Shown here in pieces: positions 1 through 7,152 of a stretch of DNA of 64,000 nt. The first letter of the stretch is position 1. The number at the start of each line of letters is the position of its first letter. The position numbers were made by a program, and so were the translations under genes. The notes below the pieces were generated by a model. It did not search any database, had not been told where the DNA came from, and saw only the letters and a list, made by a program, of their open reading frames with translations. Origin of the DNA: Clostridia bacterium (GTDB taxonomy: Bacteria; Bacillota; Clostridia; TANB77; CAG-465); contig JAUNGP010000005.1 in assembly GCA_030524345.1 (NCBI GenBank), positions 40,225 through 104,224 on the forward strand, in the 5' to 3' direction.

Positions 1-1
1 T

Positions 2-322
2 TTAGATGTCTGTGGTGGTGTACTAGATAATGCAGATATTAATCAAATCAATCTTGCAAAAAGATTATCTGATTCTGATAAGATAGATATTCCTTTTATA
101 AAAGAAGATATAGAGGAAGAAGAAACTGAAGAAGATAAAGTAAATATCAATACTGCTGATGAGTCTGAGCTTATGACGTTAAATGGAATAGGAGAGTCAA
201 CAGCAAGGAAAATTATTGAATATAGAAAGATACAAGAATTTGTTCAAATAGAAGATATTATGGATGTTCCAGGTATCGGTGAGAGTAAATATAATAATAT
301 CAAAAATAATATTTGTATATAA
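2..322 (+). CDS. comEA: ComEA-like DNA-binding protein, 3' part
   Basis: Only the C-terminal ~106 residues are inside the window; the start lies before position 1. The visible part begins with the end of an SLBB-type domain (GGVLDNADINQINLA, then IDIPFI), continues through an acidic linker (EEEETEED) and ends with a tandem helix-hairpin-helix unit (NINTADESELMTLNGIGES, then IMDVPGIGESK). This SLBB plus HhH order is that of ComEA, the membrane-anchored DNA receptor of competence uptake, which binds incoming double-stranded DNA outside the membrane. The N-terminal membrane anchor cannot be checked here. A strong hairpin terminator follows directly, so this is the last gene of its transcript. 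Confidence 0.85.
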   Translation, partial: LDVCGGVLDNADINQINLAKRLSDSDKIDIPFIKEDIEEEETEEDKVNINTADESELMTLNGIGESTARKIIEYRKIQEFVQIEDIMDVPGIGESKYNNIKNNICI

Positions 323-324
323 TA

Positions 325-363
325 AAAATAGGCTATATGGAAAAGCATATAGCCTATTTTATT
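325..363 (+). terminator. Rho-independent terminator after comEA
   Basis: A perfect 15-bp stem (325-339 with 346-360) and a 6-nt loop, with the right arm ending in four T, lies 3 nt after the comEA stop. Confidence 0.85.
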
Positions 364-392
364 TTCATATATTTGACTATAAGGAGGATGAA

Positions 393-1025
393 ATGAGATA
401 CTATATCTATTTAGATAAAGAACTATTACAAATGCTATTTTGTACTTTGGAAAATACAAATTTTGATATAGAAGTTGTAGAATATTCTGTAAGAAAAAAT
501 TATGGTACAAGTAATGAAGTCTCAATAGATCCTGGTATCGAAAGTATTTCCGATTGTGAGAGTAGTATGGATAAAGATAATGAAAAAAAAGAACATAGAA
601 GAAATAAATCTGGGAATCTTTGTAAAGAACATATAGGTGTTTCATATGAGCATAATAATTCATATAATGTGCAAACAGAAAAAAGATATATCAATATAGA
701 GGATATATCTAATATGAAAAATAATGCATTTTACCATAAATTAATCAAAATGATGAATAGTGAAGTTGAAAAAGAAGACTCAAGAGTTATTTTAGAAACA
801 GGTATCATACTCTCATATCATAATGAGTCTATAGAAAGTCCAAAAGATGGATTTTTTATCTTGAATGATAACTATGTTTGGTTTGATAAGACGAAATTGA
901 ACGGAGATATCGATTTACTTTGCAATATGAATTGTAAGATGAATGTCATAGGATATATGATGAATTGTGAAAAACAAGAAAATTGCAAGAATATATTAAA
1001 AGCAATTGCAATATTTATAGAATAA
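393..1025 (+). CDS. conserved hypothetical protein (210 aa), function unknown
   Basis: The start at 393 is chosen because AAGGAGG lies at 381-387; the frame is open further upstream but would cross the terminator. The protein is soluble with no signal peptide. It has a patterned N-terminus (MRYYIYLDKELLQMLF), a Glu/Asp/Lys/Asn-rich middle around residues 50-95 that looks disordered, and an ordered C-terminal half with several Cys (MNCKMNVIGYMMNCEKQENC). I do not recognise a named family with certainty. It is transcribed alone between two terminators and converges with the HD-GYP gene. Confidence 0.75.
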   Translation: MRYYIYLDKELLQMLFCTLENTNFDIEVVEYSVRKNYGTSNEVSIDPGIESISDCESSMDKDNEKKEHRRNKSGNLCKEHIGVSYEHNNSYNVQTEKRYINIEDISNMKNNAFYHKLIKMMNSEVEKEDSRVILETGIILSYHNESIESPKDGFFILNDNYVWFDKTKLNGDIDLLCNMNCKMNVIGYMMNCEKQENCKNILKAIAIFIE

Positions 1026-1044
1026 AGCCCTTAGTAAAAGGGCT
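1026..1044. terminator. bidirectional terminator between convergent genes
   Basis: A 7-bp stem (1026-1032 with 1038-1044) lies between the stop of the + gene at 1025 and the stop of the - gene at 1048. Confidence 0.6.
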
Positions 1045-1047
1045 ATA

Positions 1048-2064
1048 TTAATATTCATTTAGTATTTTTTCTATTTGATCTTTGTTATTTTCAACTAACT
1101 CTATAAAAGATTCTGCAAGCTCTTTGTCAAATTGTGTACCTGAATTTTTCTTTATTTCAGATATTGCAAATTCTATAGAAGCTTCTTCTTTATATGGCCT
1201 TTTTGAGACAATTGCATCAAAGCTATCACATATAGTTAAAGCTTTTGCAAGGTAAGGAATTTTATCTCCTTTTATTCCTTGTGGATATCCTTTACCATCA
1301 ATTCTTTCATGATGACAATAAATAATGGGACATATATCCTTGTAAATATCAGAAACTGCTAATATGTTTGCTCCGATCACTGGATGAAGCTTTATTGTTG
1401 TGTATTCTTCATCAGATAATTTGCCATTATTTAATAATATATTATCTGGAATACCTATTTTACCAATATCATGGAATGTAGCAGCAATTTGTAAGTCTGA
1501 AAAACTTTTTGGATCTAGTTTTAGTTTTTTAGCAAATATACTACAAAGCATTGCAACTCGTCTTGAATGTTCTTCGGTAAAGTGATCCTTTGCGCCTACA
1601 ATTTTTAGTAATATTTGGGCAAAATCTACTAAGTAATGTTCTAGTTTTTTGTCCATATTCTTAATTTTATTAATTTGTTCAATATATTTGATACCACTTT
1701 GTATCATTAAGATTAATTGATCAAATCGGTTACTTTTTTCAAAATAAGCTTGTATATCTAATTGCTTCATAACTTCAATTGATGGAGACAGATCTTTATG
1801 AACAGACATTAATATAATATAAATATCTTTGTTAAATTCTCTTACAAGTTCAACAATTCTATCTCCTTTTACAGGAGTCATTAAATAATTAACAATTAAT
1901 ATATCATATTGATTTATTTTTAGTTCTTCTATAGCAGATACAGGTTCAGTATATGTGCTTACAGTATGACCATATTTCTCTAATACAACTGAAAGCATTT
2001 CCATCATATTTACATCATCATCTATTACTAATATTTTTGCATTTATTATTTTTTCCTCTTCCAT
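1048..2064 (-). CDS. response-regulator-like protein with HD-GYP domain, receiver Asp replaced by Asn
   Basis: 338 aa. Residues ~8-125 form a receiver domain with an intact acidic pocket (VIDDD) and conserved Lys (YFEKSN). The phosphoacceptor position reads IVNYLM, so Asn59 replaces the usual Asp. Residues ~160-320 are an HD-GYP domain with HDIGKIGIPD and HHERIDGKGYP, the metal ligands and GYP signature of cyclic-di-nucleotide phosphodiesterases. Predicted role: c-di-GMP (or related) hydrolysis controlled by something other than phosphorylation. Start ATG at 2064 has AGGTG upstream; the in-frame GTG at 2073 overlaps that site. A TTGATT-17-TATACT promoter lies at 2114-2086, divergent from the CpaB-like operon. 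Confidence 0.88.
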   Translation of the reverse strand: MEEEKIINAKILVIDDDVNMMEMLSVVLEKYGHTVSTYTEPVSAIEELKINQYDILIVNYLMTPVKGDRIVELVREFNKDIYIILMSVHKDLSPSIEVMKQLDIQAYFEKSNRFDQLILMIQSGIKYIEQINKIKNMDKKLEHYLVDFAQILLKIVGAKDHFTEEHSRRVAMLCSIFAKKLKLDPKSFSDLQIAATFHDIGKIGIPDNILLNNGKLSDEEYTTIKLHPVIGANILAVSDIYKDICPIIYCHHERIDGKGYPQGIKGDKIPYLAKALTICDSFDAIVSKRPYKEEASIEFAISEIKKNSGTQFDKELAESFIELVENNKDQIEKILNEY

Positions 2065-2085
2065 ATATTTCACCTACTTTTAGTA

Positions 2086-2114
2086 AGTATATCAAAATTA
2101 TAATAAATAATCAA
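2086..2114 (-). promoter_or_regulatory. sigma-A type promoter for HD-GYP gene
   Basis: Read on the minus strand: TTGATT (2114-2109), 17-nt spacer, TATACT (2091-2086), 22 nt before the ATG. Confidence 0.6.
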
Positions 2115-2159
2115 TAAGAGATATGAAACTTTATAGTCGAAACTTGCGATCGATTTTTC

Positions 2160-2188
2160 TTGACATTACAAAACCTGGATGTTATAGT
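2160..2188 (+). promoter_or_regulatory. consensus sigma-A promoter of the CpaB-like operon
   Basis: TTGACA (2160-2165), a 17-nt spacer and TATAGT (2183-2188). The expected transcription start is near 2195, two bases before AGGAGG at 2197-2202. The leader is therefore about 15 nt, which excludes the ATG at 2123 as the start of the first gene. Confidence 0.75.
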
Positions 2189-2209
2189 ATTATTACAGGA
2201 GGTGATGAA

Positions 2210-2320
2210 ATATATAAATTAATTTTTATTATATTTTCAATTCTATTTTCTTATAATTTAGTTTCATTATTTTTTATATCTAGAAAACAAAAGAAATTTT
2301 TTTCTAACAAAAAGAGGTGA
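2210..2320 (+). CDS. small single-pass membrane protein, probable AUA start
   Basis: 36 aa if initiated at ATA 2210, seven bases after AGGAGG (2197-2202). No ATG, GTG or TTG exists in this frame between the promoter -10 and the stop, and the only in-frame ATG (2123) lies upstream of the promoter. The product is one hydrophobic helix (YKLIFIIFSILFSYNLVSLFF) followed by a Lys-rich tail. Its stop overlaps the SD region of the CpaB-like gene. No family assigned. The alternative is that the peptide is not translated and only the downstream genes matter. Confidence 0.5.
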   Translation: MYKLIFIIFSILFSYNLVSLFFISRKQKKFFSNKKR

Positions 2321-2325
2321 CAGCA

Positions 2326-2952
2326 ATAAAGTATTTATTTCGTAAATTAATCAGTAAAAGAGTTCAGGTGTCTATTTTATTATTTTCTATTTTTTTATTT
2401 TTAATCTTATGTTTTATTTACAACAAATTAATGTTAAATTCTAAATGTGTTTTTGTCTTAAAAAAAGATATTTCAAAAGGCGAAAAGCTATCATATGATA
2501 ATATTCAAAAAGTAATCATAAAAAATTTTAATCAAGAGGAATTAATAGAACCATATAGTAGTGTAGCTGCATTTGATTTAAAAAAAGGACAAATTTTAAG
2601 CAATGAGATGATATCAAAAGATGAAGTTCCTATATTAAGTGAACAGATTATAATACCAGTTTCTAATAACGTGAAGGGTATGAAAAAAGGAGATTTTGTT
2701 AATGTGTATATGACTACACAAAAAGAAAATATAGAAAATATAAAGGGGAATCATTACGTTAGTTTAACAAATAAGCAAAATGACACTATTACTGTAAAAA
2801 TTATAGAGAATAAAAAAATACTTGAAATATATCAAGACGAGGATAATAAAGGGTATATCATCATTGAGGTGGAGAAAAACATTGCTTTGTTGATAGAAAA
2901 TGTAAAAAGTATGTCAAGCTTTAGTCTATCCATTATGGAAAGGGGGAGATAA
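2326..2952 (+). CDS. CpaB/SAF-domain membrane protein, probable AUA start
   Basis: 208 aa from ATA 2326; AGAGG ends at 2317, eight bases away. The only canonical alternative, GTG 2317, overlaps that SD. One N-terminal membrane helix (VSILLFSIFLFLILCF) is followed by an SAF-type region (VFVLKKDISKGEKLSYDNIQ, later KGQILSNEMIS and IIIPVSNNVKGMKKGDFVNVYM). This layout is that of CpaB/RcpC, the periplasmic-side subunit of Flp/Tad pili. It sits between a small membrane peptide and a CpaE-N-terminus-like protein; no CpaF, TadB/C or prepilin genes are in the window, so this may be an orphan or reduced Tad-like locus. Confidence 0.72.
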   Translation: MKYLFRKLISKRVQVSILLFSIFLFLILCFIYNKLMLNSKCVFVLKKDISKGEKLSYDNIQKVIIKNFNQEELIEPYSSVAAFDLKKGQILSNEMISKDEVPILSEQIIIPVSNNVKGMKKGDFVNVYMTTQKENIENIKGNHYVSLTNKQNDTITVKIIENKKILEIYQDEDNKGYIIIEVEKNIALLIENVKSMSSFSLSIMERGR

Positions 2953-2953
2953 T

Positions 2954-3313
2954 ATAAAAATAATTTTTTTGTATGATAGACAAATAGAATGCTTTCATAA
3001 AAGAGTTGAGCGCTTAAAAAACTATATAGATTATATGTTAAAAAGTAAGGTTCATATATCAGTTGCTAAAGAAAATGAGGTTATATATGACTTATACGTA
3101 ATATTATCAGATGATATACTAATGATACAGAAATATATAAAAAGTATAAAAAATAAAGATAAGATAATAATTATAACACAAAACAAAAACATAGATCATA
3201 TTATAAAATGTGTGAATATTACCAAAAATATGTATTATTTATATAGCAGTGATGAATATTTATTTAATAAATTTAAGAGAGTTTATGAGAGCAATTTAGC
3301 AAAATATAATTAA
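2954..3313 (+). CDS. unknown protein, possible receiver-like (CpaE N-terminal-like) fold; probable AUA start
   Basis: 119 aa from ATA 2954, five bases after GGGGGAG (2942-2948) and one base after the CpaB-like stop. The next canonical start, TTG 2969, is 20 bases from the SD and would cut off a typical beta-strand beginning (KIIFLYDRQ). The pattern of strands and helices (YDLYVILSDD, DKIIIITQNKN, MYYLYSSDEYL) suggests a small alpha/beta domain. In Tad operons CpaB is commonly followed by CpaE with an N-terminal atypical receiver; that assignment is inference from context only. The operon ends at the hairpin 3355-3380. Confidence 0.55.
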   Translation: MKIIFLYDRQIECFHKRVERLKNYIDYMLKSKVHISVAKENEVIYDLYVILSDDILMIQKYIKSIKNKDKIIIITQNKNIDHIIKCVNITKNMYYLYSSDEYLFNKFKRVYESNLAKYN

Positions 3314-3354
3314 TCATACCATAGTAGTTCCAAAAAAGAAAATATAGTAAAAAT

Positions 3355-3390
3355 ATAAGCCTACTATATGGTAGGCTTATTTAAATTTTT
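3355..3390. terminator. bidirectional terminator between convergent genes
   Basis: A perfect 10-bp stem (3355-3364 with 3371-3380) has T-rich sequence after it on the + strand and A-rich sequence before it, so it can serve both converging genes. It overlaps the stop region of the mecA-like gene. Confidence 0.8.
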
Positions 3391-3995
3391 GACAAAGTTT
3401 GTAGAGCATTATTTTCAATAATTAGTCTTGCTTTTTCTTTTACTAATGTAGAAAACATATCTAATGAGTAATACTTATGGCAATATTCAGAAAGTATTAC
3501 GAAAGTCTTTAAAAATTTTACATTTTTAGTAGAATATGGACTAAAAATAATAAAATAAGAATTGTTATACTTGTAAAGGCTGTTCTTTCCAAAGAATAAT
3601 TTTTCCTGTTTTGAATGATTACACATATCAAGTATAGAATCAATAGAATCAAAGTAAAATATATTACTATCAACTTTATATGTTATATTGTTATTTTTTA
3701 ATGAAGTGGTTTTATTTTTTTTCGTATTTTCTAAAAGAGAATATTTTTTTAGTTCTGGTAAATCATCTATTTTTGTTATTGTAACAATAAGTGAATTATT
3801 ATCAGAATTTGTTTCTATGATAAGATTTGATGTATCGTCAATTAAAAAATCATCTGTTAAATCTAATTCTTCAATGAGGTCTAATATTGTACTTGCATCT
3901 TTTTGAATATCATCTAATGAAAGTTTCCTTTTCTTTAATTCATCAAATGTTAATGTTATTTTAACCTTATTTTTATTTATAAGTTCAACTTTCAT
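3381..3995 (-). CDS. mecA: MecA-like adaptor protein
   Basis: 204 aa. The N-terminus (MKVELINKNKVKITLTFDEL, then DLIEELDLTDDF and a strand pair ending SLIVTITKI) matches the N-terminal target-binding domain of MecA/YpbH, and the C-terminal half (YYSLDMFSTLVKEKARLII at the end) fits the ClpC-binding domain. MecA adaptors deliver substrates such as ComK to ClpCP. In Clostridia the target is usually unknown. The start at 3995 has AGGAGGTG with good spacing; an in-frame GTG 6 nt upstream lies inside that SD. Two genes for DNA uptake/regulation (comEA, mecA-like) flank this end of the window, but they are not in one operon. Confidence 0.75.
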   Translation of the reverse strand: MKVELINKNKVKITLTFDELKKRKLSLDDIQKDASTILDLIEELDLTDDFLIDDTSNLIIETNSDNNSLIVTITKIDDLPELKKYSLLENTKKNKTTSLKNNNITYKVDSNIFYFDSIDSILDMCNHSKQEKLFFGKNSLYKYNNSYFIIFSPYSTKNVKFLKTFVILSEYCHKYYSLDMFSTLVKEKARLIIENNALQTLSKI

Positions 3996-4104
3996 GTACA
4001 CCTCCTAATATTATTATACATTAAGTATATGTATTATATAATTAAAGAGTTACAAAGTCAATAATTAAATATATAAAAATATTTTGATAATAAAATTAAA
4101 ATTA

Positions 4105-4133
4105 TTGCAAGTTACATAATTTTGTGGTATAAT
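4105..4133 (+). promoter_or_regulatory. sigma-A promoter of rpsF-ssb-rpsR
   Basis: TTGCAA (4105-4110), 17-nt spacer, TATAAT (4128-4133). Transcription should start near 4140, leaving a ~60-nt leader with a hairpin. Confidence 0.75.
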
Positions 4134-4152
4134 ACTTGCAGTTAATTTCCTT

Positions 4153-4173
4153 ACTCTATAGTTGTTATAGAGT
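4153..4173 (+). promoter_or_regulatory. hairpin in rpsF leader
   Basis: An 8-bp perfect stem (4153-4160 with 4166-4173) lies in the 5' leader upstream of the AGGAGGTG of rpsF. S6:S18 leader motifs regulate this operon in many bacteria, but I could not recognise their conserved bulge here, so function is unassigned. Confidence 0.35.
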
Positions 4174-4202
4174 CAGATGGCCAAGAGGAGGTGAGTTAAG
4201 TC

Positions 4203-4484
4203 ATGAATAATTATGAATCAGTTATAATACTTTCTACAAAAGCAACAGAAGAAGAGACAGTAGCTTTTGGAGAAAAGATGAAGAATTTAATTTCAGAAAA
4301 TGGCGAACTTACAAATGTTGAAGAATGGGGAAAAAGAACTTTAGCTTATGATATTAAAAAGCAAAAAGAAGGATATTACATACTATTTACATTTGTAGCA
4401 AAGCCAGAATTTATTTCTGAATTTGAAAGAATTTTAAGACTAGATGAAATTGTTTTAAAACATATAGTAATAAAAAAAGACTAA
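4203..4484 (+). CDS. rpsF: 30S ribosomal protein S6
   Basis: 93 aa, normal length for bacterial S6. Starts MNNYESVIILST, the usual first beta strand, and contains EEWGKRTLAYDIKKQKEGYYILFTF, the S6 signature. S6 pairs with S18 on the central 16S rRNA domain. First gene of the classical rpsF-ssb-rpsR operon with its own promoter at 4105-4133. AGGAGGTG precedes the ATG. Confidence 0.97.
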   Translation: MNNYESVIILSTKATEEETVAFGEKMKNLISENGELTNVEEWGKRTLAYDIKKQKEGYYILFTFVAKPEFISEFERILRLDEIVLKHIVIKKD

Positions 4485-4531
4485 TATTTGAATAAATACA
4501 CGTAAAGTGTTTGATAGGGGGAAAAAAGAAT

Positions 4532-4951
4532 ATGAATAAATTTCAATTTATGGGGAGATTAACAAGAGACCCTGAAGCTAGATTTACACCAAATACAAAT
4601 ACACCCGTTACAACATTCTCTATTGCTGTAAATAGAAGATTTGCAGATCAAAACGGTGAGAGAAAAGCAGATTTTTTTAATTTAACTGCTTATGGAAAAC
4701 TAGCTGAATTTTGTGCTAAATATTATAGAAAAGGACAACAAGTATTGGTCGAAGGTAGAATACAAAACAGAACTTGGGAAGATCAAAATGGTCAAAAAAG
4801 ATATGCTACAGATTATATCATTGAAAATGCATATTTTGCTGATTCAAGAAGAGAACCAGGTGCTGGTGATGGAATGGGAGCAGATATGCCATCATCAAGT
4901 ATAGACGGAGAATTTATAACAATAGATGATACTGATGATTTACCATTCTAA
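4532..4951 (+). CDS. ssb: single-stranded DNA-binding protein
   Basis: 139 aa. An OB-fold (residues 1-105: [43 protein letters not shown]) is followed by a short flexible linker and the acidic C-terminal tip DDTDDLPF, which docks replication and repair partners. Start at ATG 4532 with AGGGGG upstream; the frame is open to 4511 but without a proper site. Lies between rpsF and rpsR, the canonical arrangement. Confidence 0.97.
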   Translation: MNKFQFMGRLTRDPEARFTPNTNTPVTTFSIAVNRRFADQNGERKADFFNLTAYGKLAEFCAKYYRKGQQVLVEGRIQNRTWEDQNGQKRYATDYIIENAYFADSRREPGAGDGMGADMPSSSIDGEFITIDDTDDLPF

Positions 4952-4983
4952 TTCAATTTTTGATTGGAGAGGAGGAAAATAAA

Positions 4984-5244
4984 ATGGCAGACAATAAAGC
5001 AAAAAAAGGATCTAAGAACGATAAAAACTTTAGAAGACCAAGAAAAAAAGTTTGTAACTTTTGTGTTGATAGAGTTGAAGAAATAGATTATAAAGATGTA
5101 GAAAAATTAAAGAAATATGTAAGTGATAAAGGTAAAATCTTACCAAGAAGAGTTACAGGAACTTGTGCTAAGCATCAAAGAAAAGTTACTGAAGCTATTC
5201 AAAGGGCAAGACATATTGCACTTTTACCATATACAGTAAAATAG
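4984..5244 (+). CDS. rpsR: 30S ribosomal protein S18
   Basis: 86 aa. Core motif [34 protein letters not shown] is split here as [17 protein letters not shown] and [16 protein letters not shown], typical S18. The Lys-rich N-terminus is disordered in the family. Start ATG 4984 with GGAGAGGAGG upstream. Last gene of the operon; a terminator follows at 5250. Confidence 0.97.
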   Translation: MADNKAKKGSKNDKNFRRPRKKVCNFCVDRVEEIDYKDVEKLKKYVSDKGKILPRRVTGTCAKHQRKVTEAIQRARHIALLPYTVK

Positions 5245-5249
5245 TAATT

Positions 5250-5278
5250 AATGTTCACAATATTGTGAACATTTTTTG
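5250..5278 (+). terminator. terminator after rpsR
   Basis: 9-bp perfect stem (5250-5258 with 5265-5273) followed by TTTTT. Confidence 0.85.
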
Positions 5279-5337
5279 TATTTTATTGATTTTTTTTCAA
5301 TTCTAAAATATAATATATTAGGTAAAGGAGAAAAATT

Positions 5338-5856
5338 ATGACAGAAAGCTTAGTTACAAGTATAATAGATATGTTTGGGAGTTTTGCAACTGCTCCATTT
5401 GGTAAGGAGGTAATTACTTTTGTAGTTTCACTTTTACCAGTATTAGAACTTAGAGGAGGACTACTTGCTGCCGGAGCATTAAACCTTAATCCTTGGATTG
5501 CATATTTTATTGCAATTATCGGGAATTTACTTCCTATCCCCTTTATTTTATTATTTTTAACACCAATTTTTAATTGGATGAAGAAAAGGAAGTTTTTAAA
5601 GAAAATAGTAGATAAGTTAGAAAAGAAGGCAGAATCAAAAAGAGATAAATTTGAAAAAGGAGAATTTATCGCATTAATACTTTTTGTGGGTATTCCACTT
5701 CCGGGTACAGGAGCTTGGACTGGTGCACTTATAGCAAGTGTTATGGGAATGAATAAGAAAAAAGCTTTTCTTGCGATCGTTCTTGGCGTTTTAATGGCAA
5801 GTATTATCATGATGATATTATCGTATGGAATTTTAAACAATGCTATGTATCATTAA
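5338..5856 (+). CDS. small multidrug-export family membrane protein
   Basis: 172 aa, very hydrophobic. The motif LPVLELRGGL near residue 40, the segment GNLLPIPFILLFLTP, the cytosolic Lys/Glu-rich loop (residues ~78-105) and FVGIPLPGTGAWTGALIAS match the putative small multidrug export protein family. Four to five membrane segments are visible. Substrate is not known for most members, so the family name should not be read as a proven drug pump. AAAGGAG lies 9 nt before the ATG. It is a single gene between the rpsR terminator and a glycosyltransferase. Confidence 0.8.
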   Translation: MTESLVTSIIDMFGSFATAPFGKEVITFVVSLLPVLELRGGLLAAGALNLNPWIAYFIAIIGNLLPIPFILLFLTPIFNWMKKRKFLKKIVDKLEKKAESKRDKFEKGEFIALILFVGIPLPGTGAWTGALIASVMGMNKKKAFLAIVLGVLMASIIMMILSYGILNNAMYH

Positions 5857-5992
5857 TAACAGAAGAAGTTCTAAATAAAAATGTTTAAAATTGAGATGAT
5901 TCATTTAATTTTTGCTTTAGTAGTTTTGGCTAAAAAAGTAAAAACTATTTGTATTTTAAATAAATAATAATGTAAATATAAGGGGAGATTCT

Positions 5993-7030
5993 ATGGTAGA
6001 TATTTCAGTAATTATTCCAATATATAATACGCCTAAAGAATATCTTAATGATTCGATTCAGTCTTTACTATCTCAAAACTATCCTAAATTGGAGATATTA
6101 TTAATAGATGATAATTCCAATTTAAAAGAAACAGTATCAACATGTAAAAAATATGCTAAAGATAATAAGATAAAATATATTAGATTAAATAAAAATTTGG
6201 GCGTTTCTAATGCGCGAAATATTGGAATAAAATCCGCATCAAATAACTATATTATGTTTTTAGATGCAGATGATTGGATTGAGAACAATACATTTAGAAT
6301 ATTATCTAATTTAGTAGAAAAAAATCCTAAATGCCAAATTTATATGTTTAATTCTATGACTGTAATAGACGGAGTTCAAAATAATAATAAGTTTCTTCCG
6401 TTTGATGATGGTATCTTAACGAAAAGTAATATAGAAGAACTAAGAAGGCAAATTATATTCAAAAGAAGTAATGAATATATACCAAATTTTAATTGTATTG
6501 GAGTATCATGGGCAAAGTTTTATAGCAAAAAATTTCTCATAGATAATCATGTTACTTTTGATACGGAACTAAGACGTGCAGAAGATCATATTTTCATACT
6601 TTCATTACTTAAATATGATCCTGAAATATACTATTTAAATAATTATATGTATAATTACAGAAGAAATTATTCTTCTGCTGTAAATAAGCATAATAAAAAT
6701 GTAAAAGTAGACTTTAGAAATACTTTAGAGCGATTAGAAAAGTTAATAGACTTGAAAAATAATCCTCAATATACAAATATTTTCTATAGTAGAATTGCTG
6801 AATATTTCATATTAAACTTTTATTCAGATTTTTTTCACATAGACAATAAATTATCATATAAGGAATTTAAAAAAGAAATTAAAATACTTAAAAATATGTA
6901 TCCATATCGTTTATTATTGAAATATGATTTAAGTAAACTGATTACTGCTGATGAAACAAGAAAGACAATCTTTCAAACGAAATATTGTTTATACCCATTT
7001 ATATATTATCATTTTAAGAAAAAACACTAG
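5993..7030 (+). CDS. glycosyltransferase family 2
   Basis: 345 aa. GT-A fold: ISVIIPIYNTPKEYLNDSIQSLL at the N-terminus (nucleotide-binding strand), ILLIDDNSN, LGVSNARNIGI, and the DXD-type metal site FLDADDW near residue 90. Later WAKFYSKKFL and RRAEDHIFILSLL are typical of the acceptor part of cell-surface GT2 enzymes. No membrane segment, so probably a peripheral enzyme adding sugars to a cell-wall polymer or lipid-linked saccharide. Single gene; GGGGAG before ATG. The acceptor cannot be deduced. Confidence 0.88.
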   Translation: MVDISVIIPIYNTPKEYLNDSIQSLLSQNYPKLEILLIDDNSNLKETVSTCKKYAKDNKIKYIRLNKNLGVSNARNIGIKSASNNYIMFLDADDWIENNTFRILSNLVEKNPKCQIYMFNSMTVIDGVQNNNKFLPFDDGILTKSNIEELRRQIIFKRSNEYIPNFNCIGVSWAKFYSKKFLIDNHVTFDTELRRAEDHIFILSLLKYDPEIYYLNNYMYNYRRNYSSAVNKHNKNVKVDFRNTLERLEKLIDLKNNPQYTNIFYSRIAEYFILNFYSDFFHIDNKLSYKEFKKEIKILKNMYPYRLLLKYDLSKLITADETRKTIFQTKYCLYPFIYYHFKKKH

Positions 7031-7102
7031 AGATATATGTTGTGTTATAAATATTATTATTGGGTAATGTATTTAAGAATGTATGTAAAAGAAATATAAT
7101 AT

Positions 7103-7150
7103 AAATCACCTCTTAAAAAGTATTTCATATAATATTTTGAGAGGTGATTT
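7103..7150. repeat. perfect inverted repeat covering the yabG ribosome-binding site
   Basis: An 11-bp arm at 7103-7113 is the exact reverse complement of 7140-7150. The right arm contains AGAGGTG, the SD of yabG. No T-run follows, so it is not an ordinary terminator. The loop contains the predicted sigma-K -10 element. Confidence 0.7.
7107..7134 (+). promoter_or_regulatory. predicted sigma-K promoter of yabG
   Basis: CACC at 7107-7110, with AC at 7108-7109 exactly 16 nt from CATATAATA at 7126-7134. This fits the known sigma-K pattern (AC, 16 nt, CATANNNTA). yabG is a sigma-K gene in Bacillus subtilis. The inferred start near 7141 would make a leader consisting of little more than the SD. Confidence 0.55.
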
Positions 7151-7152
7151 CT

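Noticed and set aside
264..392. N-terminal extension of the gene at 393 back to 264
   Set aside because: It crosses the comEA stop and its terminator; a clear SD serves ATG 393.
2123..2209. ATG 2123 as the start of the small membrane protein
   Set aside because: A consensus promoter (2160-2188) lies inside this stretch, and there is no SD before 2123.
5283..5840. 185-aa frame antisense to the small exporter gene
   Set aside because: Mirror of a real membrane protein gene; no SD, no family features.
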